From positions 64,577,741 through 64,641,740 of the forward strand of contig NC_083577.1 of the NCBI RefSeq assembly GCF_027579695.1: a stretch of DNA of 64,000 nt, given 5' to 3'. Under the pieces are notes generated by a model. The model had not been told where the DNA came from and searched no databases. It saw only the letters and a program-made list of their open reading frames with translations. The position numbers and the translations under genes were made by a program. Below, piece after piece: positions 31,318-41,882 of this stretch (positions are counted from its first letter, which is position 1; each line of letters starts with the position of its first letter). This stretch comes from Neoarius graeffei. Its lineage: Eukaryota; Chordata; Actinopteri; Siluriformes; Ariidae.

Positions 31318-31858
31318 TGTTTTTGCCATTGTTTGATACTTGGTCTATGAGTTGATAGTTGATAGTCCATAACAGCACAATACATTTTTTTTGCATTAAT
31401 CAAGCTGAGATCTATAAATGCTTGCTTGTTTTTACGATGTTTTCCTGGATGTAAACCCAACAGGAAATGTTTGGGATCCAATAAAATTTGTTTTGAGATA
31501 ATCTTTTCAATGCCTGCTCTTACCTCTTCCCAGAATTTTTTAATTTCCCTACACTGCCATATACAATGAGAAAGTGTTCCTTTGGATTCTGTACAATTTG
31601 TGCATATATCTGGCATGTTTTTGTTGTATTTATTCAATTTCGCTGGTGTCACATAAGTCCGCTTTTGCCATTTGTACTGGGTTAATTTGAGGCATGTATT
31701 GATAAATTTAGTGTGAGCTTTGGTACAGGCAGGTCGGACATTTTGACAGATATCTGCTATCTGGCCTGGCACAGGTAAACAATGTCAACTAATTAAAGAT
31801 GCATTAAGATAGATAAAGTAGGAACAACAGGAAGCATTTGCTCTTTCCAAGAAACCTT

Positions 31859-32212
31859 GGGCGGCACAGTGGTGTAGTGGTTAGCATTGTTGCCTCACAG
31901 CAAGAAGGTCCTGGGGTCGAGCCCGGTGGCCAATGAGGGCCTTTCTGTGTGGAGTTTGCATGCTCTCCCCGTGTCCATGTGGGTTTCCTCCGGGTGCTCC
32001 GGTTTCCTCCACAGTCCAAAAACATGCAGGTTAGGCTAATTGGTGGCTCTAAATTGACTGTGAGTGTGAATGGTTGTCTGTGTCTATGTGTCAGCCCTGT
32101 GATGATCTGGTGACTTGTCCAGGGTGTACCCTGCCTCTTGCCCGTAGTCAGCTGGGATAGGCTCCAGCTTGCCTGCGACCCTGCACAGGATAAGCGGCTA
32201 CAGATAATGGAG
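31859..32212 (+). repeat. V-SINE-type SINE, sense, full length
   Basis: The copy runs from GGGCGGCACAGTGG to GCGGCTACAGATAATGG. It is moderately diverged, and no clear target duplication was found. Confidence 0.92.
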
Positions 32213-32213
32213 A

Positions 32214-32706
32214 GGTGGATATTTTACTCCTTTTCCATATGTTGACACAGTTCCCTGATGTCTTAATGAAATAACTGTGAGATGCTTTGGTCAAAATACC
32301 GAAAGGATAAATTGCTACAGCACAATTCTCACCCTGTCTAAACAGCCCTGTTCAAAATGGCTGATTTCTCATTCTCAATGATAATTAGCCACTGCTCACT
32401 CCACCCCTTCCTCCGCCCTGCTAATCAGCTAGCACTTTCCTCATGAACCTTCAGTCGCAAAGGTAGTTCTCAAGCCATGCTATGAGTAGAGATACTCAGA
32501 TAAGTGGGTGGCATAATTCTAACAAGCTTGTGACGTAGAAAGACGAGCCAAATCTGAACAGGTTGTTGAAGCACATGTTTTCTGAAACAGGCAGCCCAAC
32601 AGAAACTAACGGGGTTGTCTGATTTCAGAGTTTGTGGGTTGGTAGGCTCTCCAGATACCCAAATGTATATGCAGAAAAACTGAGTTTTCCATCATATATC
32701 CCCTTT
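32214..32706. mobile_element. possible Kolobok-like non-autonomous element
   Basis: The right edge CATATATCCCCTTTAA carries a TTAA and resembles the AAAGxxCATAT-type ends of the TTAA-flanked elements elsewhere in the window. The left edge GGATATTTTACTCC is compatible but its TTAA is gone. No coding sequence is seen, so this is a weak call. Confidence 0.35.
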
Positions 32707-32788
32707 AAATGAGACATAATAGAGTCCTGCTTGGTCCAGCAGTCCAGCAGAGGGCGATAAATAGCCAGAGTTGGAACGTGCCATGCAG

Positions 32789-33124
32789 TGGTGTAGTGGT
32801 TAGCACTGTCACCTCACAGGAAGAAGGTTCTGGGTTTGAGCCCAGCGGCCGACGAGGGCCTTTCTGTGTGGAGTTTGCATGTTCTCCCTGTGTCTGTGTG
32901 GGTTTCCTCCTGGTGCTCCAGTTTCCCCCACAGTCCAAAGACATGCAGGTTAGGTTAAATGGTGACTCTAAATTGACCGTAGGTGTGAATGTGAATGGTT
33001 GTCTGTGTCCAGGGTGTACCCCACCTCTCGCCCATAGTCAGCTGGGATAGGCTCCAGCTTGCCTGCAACCCTGTAGGACAGGATGAGCGGCTACAGATAA
33101 TGGATGGATGGGGATGGATGGAAA
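32789..33124 (+). repeat. V-SINE-type SINE with target duplication
   Basis: The sense copy lacks the first ~11 bases of the head and a middle segment of the tail. GTGCCATGCAG repeats at 32778-32788 and 33125-33135. The tail ends in GGATGGATGGGGATGGATG. Confidence 0.93.
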
Positions 33125-33243
33125 GTGCCATGCAGTTCACTAATACATTGTCCTGGTGCTAGAGGGGGTTTCTAGTGTTCTTATCTGATTTCTGCTCTAG
33201 CCCATCTGATTAATTCATCTCATGAAGACTGGACAAACAAACA

Positions 33244-33286
<43 letters not shown>

Positions 33287-33289
<3 letters not shown>

Positions 33290-33894
33290 TGATTCCACGC
33301 TTATGTGTACTGAAATGAGGACATGAACTTATTTTTAAAAATTCACCTAAAACCATTTCTTTTTTTACCATCAGGTCACAAAACATGTAATCTTTAATGA
33401 ATGATATGTTAAAAGATAACTTTAATTTTCTGAGATGTAATAAAAACATATTTATATGCCAAAGTCAAGCCTATGAGTTCCAAAATGATGTCTGTTACAT
33501 TACTTCTGTTACGATTGTCCATCTCGCGTCTGTTACAAATTAATTACAATCTAGCTATATACCATGTTAATCTTATTGAAAGAATGTGTATGTTTATTCT
33601 ACTACACATGTTTATTAATTATATTTGCTAAAACATCACCTTCCTATGTTTCAAAAAGTAATTCTACATTGTTAAAATTGAGAATATATATGTCCACAAC
33701 ACTTCTGTTACGTTCTGACTTTGGCATATAAATATGTTTTTATTACATCTCAGAAAATTAAAGTTATCTTTTAACATATCATTCATTAAAGATTACATGT
33801 TTTGTGACCTGATGGTAAAAAAAAGAAATGGTTTTAGGTGAATTTTTAAAAATAAGTTCATGTCCCCATTTCAGTACCCATAAGCGTGGAATCA

Positions 33895-33897
<3 letters not shown>
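33287..33897. mobile_element. palindromic MITE, copy 2 (complete)
   Basis: The 611-bp element in a TA repeat starts GAGTGATTCCACGCTTATG and ends in its complement. The arms of about 190 bp are near-perfect reverse complements, through ATTACATGTTTTGTGACC and TTTATATGCCAAAGTCA. They flank a ~230-bp centre that is inverted relative to copies 1 and 3. TA flanks suggest a Tc1/mariner-type target, but no transposase is present to confirm it. Confidence 0.9.
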
Positions 33898-33950
<53 letters not shown>

Positions 33951-33954
<4 letters not shown>

Positions 33955-34330
33955 GGCATGGTGGTGTAGTGGTTAGCGCTGTCGCCTCACAGCAAGAAGG
34001 TCCGGGTTCGAGCCCTGTGGCCGGCGAGGGCCTTTCTGTGTGGAGTTTGCATGTTCTCCCCATGTCCGCGTGGGTTTCCTCCTGGTGGTCCGGTTTCCCC
34101 CACAGTCCAAAGACATGCAGGTTAGGTTAACTGGTGACTCTAAATTGATCGTAGGTGTGAATGTGAGTGTGAATGGTTGTCTGTGTCTATGTGTCAGCCC
34201 TGTGACGACCTGGCGACTTGTCCAGGGTGTACCCCGCCTTTCGCCTGTAGTCAGCTGGGATAGGCTCCAGCTTGCCTGCGACCCTGTAGAACAGGATAAA
34301 GCGGCTAGAGATAATGACATTAGATGAGAT
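33951..34330 (+). repeat. V-SINE-type SINE, sense, full length
   Basis: The copy follows directly on the TA run that borders the palindromic MITE, begins GGGTGGCATGGTGG and ends in TAGATGAGAT. Confidence 0.93.
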
Positions 34331-34339
34331 ATATATATA

Positions 34340-34710
34340 GGGCGGCATGGTGGTGTAGTGGTTAGCGCTGTCGCCTCACAGCAAGAAGGTCCAGGTTCGA
34401 GCCCCATGGTCGGCGAGGGCCTTTCTCTGCAGAGTTTGCATGTTCTCCCCGTGTCCGCGTGGGTTTCATCCGGGTGCTCCGGTTTCCCCCACAGTCCAAA
34501 GACATGCAGGTTAGGTTAACTGGTGACTCTAAATTGACCGTGAGTGTGAATGGTTGTCTGTGTCTATGTGTCAGCCCTGTGACGACCTGGCGACTTGTCC
34601 AGGGTGTACCCTGCCTTTCGCCCGTAGTCAGCTGGGATAGGCTCCAGCTTGCCTGCGACCCTGTAGATCAGGATAAAGCAGCTACAGATAATGAGATGAG
34701 ATGAGATGAG
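34340..34710 (+). repeat. V-SINE-type SINE, sense, full length
   Basis: The copy begins GGGCGGCATGG after a short TA run and ends in four GATGA units. It lies only ~680 bp upstream of the cers6 start codon. Confidence 0.93.
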
Positions 34711-34997
34711 ATATATATAAAACAAAGCATGCAAGACAAAAAAAAAGAAGGACACAAGATTGATTTGATCAGTTCATATGTGTTAAAGGGTCATGTCTGA
34801 CATGTGCATCTGTCAAGTGCATTATGCCAATATTTCCACTAGGTGATGCCATTTACCCAAGTACTAAACACACGTGGCTTATTATGGGCATGCATTTGTT
34901 CTTAAGAGCAGTTCTGTCATTATCACAACTGATATCAGGTATTATTATTTCTGTTGTGTTTCTTATTAATGCATGGCGTCTTGGATTATATTATGCA

Positions 34998-35035
<38 letters not shown>

Positions 35036-35386
35036 ACAGAAGAATCCACCAATCAGAGATGGCGAAGTGAACCGCAGACTGGGCTGAAGCCTAAATGGAT
35101 CAGTATTTCCTACGTAGGCTCACTCTACTGTGTTCAAAAGAACGCATTGTACACTCTACATAGTGCACTACATGTGAAACAGGAAGCAATTTGGATTTCG
35201 ACTTGATTTTACTGTGGAACAAAACCCAAGCCTGCCTCTCTTCGTCCTGATCTCACACACGCATCAGTGGAGAGAGAGAGAGAGAGAGAGATTGGGCTGC
35301 GACCATCCACCATACATTACACTTCATCAGAGCAGGGGTTAGTGCAAAAGAACAAACAAGGCACCAAGATAGGGGATCAAGGGGTC
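34711..35386 (+). promoter_or_regulatory. cers6 upstream region and presumed 5' UTR with (GA)n tracts
   Basis: The stretch before the cers6 ATG contains GA runs at about 34999-35032 and 35273-35291. It also holds an imperfect palindromic phrase CATAGTGCACTACATG near 35158-35173. No open frame or transposon with clear ends is seen. A transcription start cannot be placed from sequence alone. GA tracts are common in vertebrate promoters and 5' UTRs. Confidence 0.5.
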
Positions 35387-35556
35387 ATGGCTGGTTTTCT
35401 GGTCTGGTTTTGGAACGAAAGGTTTTGGCTTCCTCATAATGTGACCTGGGCCGACTTAAAAAACACTGAGGAGTCCACGTTCCCGCAGGCAGAGGATCTG
35501 TATGTGGCGTGTCCACTGGCCTTCTTCATCTTCATCATCCGACTCGTGTTTGAAAG
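35387..35556 (+). CDS. cers6: cers6 coding exon 1
   Basis: Ceramide synthase 6 N-acylates sphinganine in the endoplasmic reticulum membrane, preferring C14-C16 acyl-CoAs. The exon encodes [20 protein letters not shown] and continues [20 protein letters not shown] to IRLVFE, followed by a GTAAG donor in phase 2. The N-terminus is almost identical to vertebrate CERS6, including the N-V-T glycosylation sequon at residue 18. It ends in the first membrane segment (about residues 38-55, [14 protein letters not shown]). CERS5 is the nearest alternative, but [15 protein letters not shown] fits CERS6 best. The gene lies divergent to stk39, as in mammals. Confidence 0.94.
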
Positions 35557-35933
35557 GTAAGAGTACTACACCATCCCCATCAGAATAATCCCACTGCTGA
35601 AGGCTTTTCTGCGCAGTCTTCCAGAGTAAGCGTGTGTGTGTGGGATAGTCACAGGTCCTTCTGTTCCAGGAGACACGCTGCCACATGCTGAGACACTGAC
35701 AGCCCTGAGATCTGATCTATCCCCTTCTCCCAGGGCTCTGAAAGCTGTCTGCGAGGAAATTCTCGACAGACTGTCACTCATAAACCTACCAAACTCTAGT
35801 TTTCCTTTGTTGTTGTACTATCAAGAGATACTTTTGTATCTTTTTAGAATACTTTTGTATCTTTTAGTCTGTATTTCTATCTCTATCCCTTTTTAAAACG
35901 CATGTAAGGTGCTGTACATAATTGCACCACTGA
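35557..35933 (+). other. cers6 intron 1, first part, no recognised element
   Basis: Unique-looking intron sequence between the exon 1 donor and the intronic SINE. Nothing coding is seen. Confidence 0.5.
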
Positions 35934-35946
35934 TGTACTTTTTTCT

Positions 35947-36305
35947 CATCTCATGTCATTATCTCTAGCCGCTTTATCCTGTTCTACAGGGTCGCAGGCA
36001 AGCTGGAGCCTATCCCAGCTGACTACGGCCGAAAGGCGGGGTACACCCTGGACAAGTCGCCAGGTCATCACAGGGCTGACACATAGACACAGACAACCAT
36101 TCACACTCACATTCACACCTACGGTCAATTTAGAGTCACCAGTTAACCTAACCTGCATGTCTTTGGACTGTGGGGGAAACCGGAGCACCCGGAGGAAACC
36201 CACGGGGAGAACATGCAAACTCCACACAGAAAGGCCCTCGCCGGCCACGGGGCTCGAACCCGGACCTTCTTGCTGTGAGGCGACAGCGCTAACCACTACA
36301 CCACC
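35947..36305 (-). repeat. V-SINE-type SINE in cers6 intron 1
   Basis: The reverse copy lacks the last bases of the head. A 13-bp target duplication TGTACTTTTTTCT lies at 35934-35946 and 36306-36318. Confidence 0.95.
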
Positions 36306-36431
36306 TGTACTTTTTTCTTTAAAAAAAAAGCTTTACTCTGGGATCTAATTAAAGGTTCACTATGCATCTTCCTAGGTAAAAGGAATGCAAAAGATGTCCC
36401 CTTGAGGAGGGGATCTCAAACTTTTTCCAGC

Positions 36432-37181
36432 CAGGGACTGTAAAATAAATCCCACATACCTCCTTCAACTATACTCATTATTCTGGAACTTTCCATGCGT
36501 TCATTTTCTATACCGCATACCTGTTGTGGGTCATGGGTGAGCTAGAACCAATCCAAGTTGACATTGGGTGAAATGTGGGGCGCACCCTAGACAGGTCACC
36601 AGTGTATGGGACGGACAGACGGTCAGCCAGCCAGCCTCACTCACGCTCACGGGCAATTTTAGAGTAGCCAGCTCACCTAATGGAGGAAACCCAGACAGGC
36701 ATCCAGGCCCCAGTTGACCAGCAGGTTCGAACCCAGAACCTTCTTGTAACAGTGCTAATCACTGCACTGTCACAAATGTATTAATTTAATAATGATACAG
36801 GGACTGTAAAATAAATCCCACATACCTCCTTTAACTATACTCATTATTCTGACAATTTTTCAAGCCATAGATAGAACTTTCCACACATTCATTTTCTATG
36901 CCACATACCTGTTGTGGGTCATGGGTGAGCTAGAACCAATCCCAGTTGACATTGGGTAAGACATGGGGCACACCCTGGACAGGTCACCAATGTATGGGAC
37001 GGACGGTCAGTCAGCCAGCCTCACTCACACTCGCAGGCAATTTTAGAGTAGCCAGCTCACCTAATGGAGGAAACCCAGACAGGCATCCAGGCCCCAGTTG
37101 ACCAGCAGGTTCGAACCCAGAACCTTCTTGTAACCGTGCTAGTCACTGCACTGTCACAAATGTATTAATTTAATAATGATA
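36432..37181 (-). repeat. tandem duplication of an old SINE-containing segment
   Basis: Unit 1 (36432-36797) and unit 2 (36798-37181) both start CAGGGACTGTAAAATAAATC and end TATTAATTTAATAATGATA. They differ at scattered positions, and unit 2 has an extra ~20 bp (near 36855). Each contains an old, diverged reverse SINE with GAGGAAACCCAGACAGGC, a B-box-like GGTTCGAACCCAGAACC and CACTGCACTGTCAC. A partial copy of cers6 exon 1 follows 56 bp downstream. Confidence 0.88.
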
Positions 37182-37236
37182 GGTGGTTGTGTCAGCTTAC
37201 GCCACTGTAGGGTGCCTGGGCTCTACTTTACAGACT

Positions 37237-37297
37237 CATGGCTGGCTTTCTGGTGTGGTTTTGGAATGGGAGGTTTTGGCTTCCTCATAATGTGACT
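37237..37297 (+). pseudogene. partial duplicate of cers6 exon 1
   Basis: The segment ATGGCTGGCTTTCTGGTG through CTTCCTCATAATGTGAC repeats the first 57 coding bases of cers6 with five substitutions. It would encode [19 protein letters not shown] before diverging. One substitution is a two-base change turning the glutamate of NERF to glycine. It lies 1.85 kb downstream of the real exon on the same strand, and no donor follows within the matching part. It looks like a fragment left by a local segmental duplication. Use as an alternative first exon is not supported. Confidence 0.85.
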
Positions 37298-37421
37298 GCA
37301 CTGACCCCTTTTCTTCTTTGCCTGTCCAGCGTGTTTTGGGTTGAGTCCCTTTCCTAGGGTTTCTTGGTGAGTAAGGACACAGTGAGTAGCCAGTTAGCTG
37401 AACTACATATCTTTTAGATTG

Positions 37422-37555
37422 TGGGGGAAACCCACACAGAAACAGTAAGAACATGCAAACTCCACACAGAAAGGCCCTCGTCGGCTGTGAGGTTCGAACC
37501 CAGAATATTCTTGCCATGAGGCAACAGTGCTAACCACTGCACCACCATGCCACCC
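37422..37555 (-). repeat. V-SINE-type SINE fragment, diverged
   Basis: Only the head and part of the core remain, from TTGTGGGGGAAACCCACAC to CACCATGCCACCC. Confidence 0.8.
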
Positions 37556-37838
37556 TAGTACTGCCCCAGTGACGAGGAAAAGTATGTCCGAAAGTCTTTA
37601 TGTCTCGGAGTGGATTGATGGCTTAATTTTGCTGGTCTTAGTGAAATATTTACTACTTTGTTTTTGTTTGTTTGTTTGTTTGTTTTTTTGACCAACCTTC
37701 AGCTGTTTTTTTTTTTTTTGTCAGTGTTGTTTCTTTGTCATTCAAGGATTGTTTAACCCAAATAGCATATCAAACCCCACACACCTCATTTTTTGTCTGT
37801 AGGACGAGGAACCGTAAGCCTTCCAGCCTTCCTCTTAA

Positions 37839-38525
37839 AGGGCATATTCTGGACCAATTTCGTGTTTTTGGTTTTTTTTATATGAAAGTATGTCCCTTTA
37901 CACACTCATCCAGAAAGGTAATTTTGCACAAGGCCATCTGTCTACAGCAGAAAAAAATAAAATAACAAAACGCGTCTGGAAAAATCCCAAGGGAGTCTGG
38001 AGCCAGATTCGTGACGTCACCTGCGGAAGCGCCAGCAGGCTGCGCGAGCTTTGCACGGTTTCACTGCACAGCCTGTGTAGACCAAGCGCTCCCATTTCTC
38101 TCTCATTGTCCGGTCTTTTGGGAAACGATGAGTACTAATCCCATCAAGATCTGTGTTGCTACACCCTCCTACGATACATCTGTTAACCATTTTAATAATT
38201 ACGCGATAACGTTGAAGAAATGTGCAGAAAACCACCAGGTTGTTTTCTCATAAACAAACCAGCGCTGACATAGGATTCAGAAGGAGGCGTCCCGCAGATG
38301 ACGTCACGAAAATCAGTGTTTGCCGGGAAATCCAAATGGCAAAGTTTTTTCAGAGGCGGACCAATTTGCCTCAAATGGCTTGATTTCAACTGAATTTTTC
38401 TGGTATTGCGCAAGGTAAAAAAAAATTGCACAAAATGCAAAATGTGATGGATATTTGACCAAAATTTAATATAAAATAGGAGAATGACATTGATCTTGCT
38501 CCTGAATTTACCCGTAATATGCACT
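37839..38525 (-). mobile_element. Kolobok-like non-autonomous transposon with THAP fragment, copy 1
   Basis: The 687-bp element is flanked by TTAA on both sides (37835-37838 and 38526-38529). Its termini are AGGGCATATTC on the left and the complement AGTGCATATTA on the right. It is the same element as 60187-60852 in opposite orientation. TTAA duplication plus a THAP domain is the signature of the Kolobok superfamily. PiggyBac shares the TTAA target but does not usually carry THAP. Confidence 0.82.
38017..38190 (-). pseudogene. THAP-domain N-terminus in a transposon
   Basis: The minus strand from 38190 reads MVNRCIVGGCSNTDLDGI, then HRFPKDRTMREKWERLVYTG. This gives the C-x4-C start and the central tryptophan of a THAP zinc finger. 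The frame is not followed by the C-x2-H half. A likely donor-like sequence and non-coding DNA come next, so only the first exon of the finger is present. In the parent transposon this domain would recognise the element ends. Confidence 0.8.
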
Positions 38526-38529
38526 TTAA

Positions 38530-38865
38530 TATATCTGTGTTTACTTTGTAGCAGAGCAGCAAAGTTGTGTCTGATTAAAGCTATACTTTATCTATGACTA
38601 AAAGGTGTGCACAAATGAAGGTATTTATTTATGATACTGGTTTGTAAAGCAGTAGCCTTTGCACTGGCGTCATTTAAATAGCAATTAATATCTTTGCGTG
38701 TAAATAGTAGGTGTTCTATGGGACAGTAATGTGATGTGATTCATCAAATTTTGCGTTCTCTATGATCAAGCATTTGCTAAAAAATCTCCATGCTCTGACA
38801 TGAATAACCTAATGCATCCTTCATTCGTCAGCAGAAAAGATACATACTGGGAGTTTCTTATCCAT
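38530..38865 (+). other. cers6 intron 1, no recognised element
   Basis: Unique-looking AT-rich sequence between the Kolobok-like element and the hairpin-headed repeats. Confidence 0.45.
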
Positions 38866-39600
38866 ATACTTCTATTATCCCCTGCTGGTCAAAAGGCCCG
38901 AAGGGGGATTGTCATGGCGATTTCCATCTGTCCATCCCGGGAAGGGTGCTCACCTTCTGAAATAAACTCCTCTCACAATTTTTGGAGGAATTTCACGAAA
39001 CTTGGCAGGATTCTTTGTTATATGTCAGTAATATGCATATTGCAATTTTGTTAAATTCAGTCACATTTTACCAGAGTTACAGCCCTTGATTAACAAAATT
39101 ATACTTTGACAATTTCATGAGAGTGTTTTCTCCTTCTGAAATCAACTCCTCTCACAATTTGTGGAGGAATTTCACCAAACTTGGCAAAAGGCTTCGTTAT
39201 AGGACACTTGTACGCATATTGAAATTTCGTTTAATTTGGGCAAATTTTACCAGAGTTACAGCCCTTGATTATTAACAAACTTGTACTTTTTGACAATTTC
39301 ATCAAGGTGTGCTTGCTTTCTGAAATCAACTTCCCTCACAATTTTTATTATCCCCCGTTGGCTGAAAGGCCCGAAGGGGGATCATGTTGTGGCGATGTCC
39401 GTCCGCCCGTCCGAGGAAGGGTACTCACCTTCTGAAATCAACTCCTCTCACAATTTTTGGAGAAATTTCATGAAACTTGACAGGATTCTTTGTTATATGT
39501 CGACAATACGCATATTGCAATTTTGTTCAATTCAGTCACATTTTACCAGAGTTATGGCGTAGTTGCCAGTGGGGGATATTGTGCTCTCAGAGCACTCTTG
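38866..39600. repeat. hairpin-headed dispersed repeat, about three internal units
   Basis: The block starts with an imperfect hairpin (ATCCCCTGCTGG and GGCCCGAAGGGGGAT) followed by TGGCGATTTCCATCTGTCC. Units then share TTCTGAAATMAACTCCTCTC, ATTTCACxAAACTTG and TTTTACCAGAGTTACAGCCC at about 38953, 39136 and 39425. The hairpin head recurs at 39349-39380 as ATCCCCCGTTGG and GGCCCGAAGGGGGAT. The block ends in GGGGGATATTGTGCTCTCAG. It is organised like the repeats at 44049-45510. I do not know an agreed family name. Confidence 0.75.
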
Positions 39601-41882
39601 TTTTGTTTGTCACAAAATTAGCTTGTAGGGAAAGAGTAATAGGGGTGTTATGGCGATGCAGTGTCACCTGGATGGATGGAAGAAGTATTAAATGAGTATC
39701 AGGGTATGTCTCATGCATTTGTTGACTTCAGTTTTCATCGTGCAGTGAAATTTCTCACTCATTGAGTTACTGAGTACAGAATTTTTGTTCAAGGCATCAT
39801 CCTTTGGCTCATACCCCATTCATTGAATTGTGGGTCTTTTTTTTAACTGCAAAAATACAGTTTTTATTTATTTATTTAATGCAAAAAAAGGACTATTGTG
39901 AAAAATGAATTTACGTTAATTGCAGGATTTATCAAAAAGTCTAAAGGTTGATGTCATTGTTTCTGTAGTATGTATGTATGTATGTATGTATGTATGTATA
40001 TATGTATTTAGTTTTAAAATACTGCAGCCCAGGGTTCAAGGTCTCAAAGGACCAGCTGATCAGTCACGATGCTTAAGTCAGGGGTTCTTAAAGGGTTTGT
40101 TTTGTTTGGGTTTTTTGTTTTTTCCTGCCAGGAACACATAATTGTAGGATAAAACTGATGAACCACCTTGGTACACACACATTTTATCACATAACTCACC
40201 ATTCAAATATCGGGCTCATTATTTAAGTGATATTAAATAATATTGAACAGTTATTCGACGAAGTCGAGTTGTATATGAGCGGATAGTACGCGCCTCATCG
40301 GCTATAAGCCATGTATGACAAGATTGAGTGGAATAACTTTTTTTTCTATTCACATTCACTGGATTTTTGAGAAATGGAGCATTTTTATTTTTTGCAAATC
40401 CAATAAATAAATAAAAACTTTATACAAAACGTCTGACAAAATAATTTCTGCTTAGAATGTAAACAAACTGGCAAATGACGTTAGTAATTTGTGAAATTCT
40501 ATAATAATTCTTGAAAAATAAAAGATATGGTCTTACCATCAAATACTTTTTTTTTTAATTCCACTTTTTTTTTTTTAAATTTTTAATTTCATCCTCAGTT
40601 GGTTCAGCAACATACTCCGCCATTTTGTTTTTCTCTCCTCATGCTATATGAGCTGATACTGTAGTAGTACAGTAGCCAGTCCGAACACACGATTGCTCAT
40701 ATCCAGTGAATGTGTGTAGAATAATTAATAATATTCTGGCTATTTATTAAAAAAGCAGTTTAGTCCTACAATATTTTACCAGTAATATACTTTAGGTCCG
40801 AGTTGACCTTTATTTATAGCCCTTCTTATTCCTAGGTTAAAGTCATGCAATTCTATTGACCAGTCAAATAGGTTAATAATTGTAAACACGCAACAATAAA
40901 TAGATGTCACTAGAACAAAAAAAAAAAATCATAAACACCCTGGTTGTGCTTCACACACCCCTCTTCCCTGAGTCCGGCTCCAAAACTAACATTCTTAAAC
41001 GATTGTTATCCTTATTTCTCAGAGTTTGCTTTGATTTGCTAAAAGTCTTTTATATCTAAATACTTTTGGCAATGAAAAAAATATGTGCTCCGTGTGCAGA
41101 AGGTCTGTTATTCTTATCCATCCCTCCTGCTTTTCTCCCTCAAATTTTGGCTGGTCTCATGTGTAGCCACCTGCAGCTCAACTATCCTCAGATTTGGTTC
41201 TTTACGGGTTAGTTGGACTGTGGCGAAACGGGCGTGTGTGTATTCCCACTGCAGACTGATATACACTGTGCAATTGTGTTGCGTTATAAATAACCACCCA
41301 CTGTTTTCCAAACACCGATTAATCGTAGTGCAAGTATAAAAGAATCTTTAATGGCACGTGTCCATGTTACTGCATAGTTGTTCTGCATTTTGTGTTATTT
41401 TGCTCATTTGAACTGATCAGAATACTTTTCTGAATTTGTTTGACAAGTGTGTGTAGACATACAAGTATGATTTGTAGCATCTACTTCTGCATTGAATGTA
41501 TTGTGGCTTTATTAGCAGCTACTTCCTCACTGTCTGGTTTCTGATGTGCTTCATGCTGCCATACTTGGTTATGTTCTTTCTCTTTTGATGGAGGAAAGGA
41601 AAATGTTTTCCGTTTGTATTTGTGAGCCGTAAGTAGGGCCAGATATTCCCTCGTTGTAAATGGAAAAAGGTCCTCCTTTCTGCAAAGATAGCAGGGTCTT
41701 TAAATTCACTGGAGGTAGTATGCAGTAATGTTGAGTTTAATGTTTATAAATGCACAAGACCAACACCGATCTTCCTCTGACACATGACCCATACAGTAGA
41801 TGTCTGTTCCGATGAAACAAAATGCTTTTTAAAAAAGCTCACCAGAAGCTTAACAATATTGTCTTTTTGTTGTTGTTGTCAG
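39601..41882 (+). other. cers6 intron 1, remaining part
   Basis: The stretch includes a (GTAT)n run at about 39967-39999. A possible decayed transposon lies at 40253-40745: ATTCACTGGAT occurs near 40355 and, inverted, near 40700, and a minus-strand ATGGCGGAGTATGTTGC at 40623 starts a short broken frame ending near a GTAAGA. The rest has no recognised feature. The sequence before exon 2 ends in a T/G-rich tract and CAG. Confidence 0.45.

Larger units (their letters stand above)
30132..31772 (-). pseudogene. L1-type LINE ORF2 C-terminus, split by SINE and amplified
   Basis: The minus strand from 31772 reads IADICQNVRPACTKAH, then ICTNCTESKGTLSHCIWQC, the C-x2-C...H...C cysteine motif of L1 ORF2 ends. 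FWEEVRAGIEKIISKQILLD and RPSIKQWQK follow. There a SINE intrudes, and the protein resumes as KPNVVNFTIRKDNLHIKGW and TFEGIWTPFINYVKDLDLTD to a stop at 30132. The resumed part is present four times because of the tandem array at 30176-31100. The RT and endonuclease parts are absent. Confidence 0.8.

Noticed and set aside
37237..37297. An alternative cers6 first exon.
   Set aside because: The match to exon 1 stops after 57 bases, no splice donor follows at the right phase, and the NER motif is altered. A duplicated fragment is the simpler reading.
40253..40745. A Crypton-like or other decayed gene at 40537-40623 (minus).
   Set aside because: The frame is only about 20 codons before a stop, dominated by lysines from an A run. 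The inverted phrases nearby are short. It is too weak to call.
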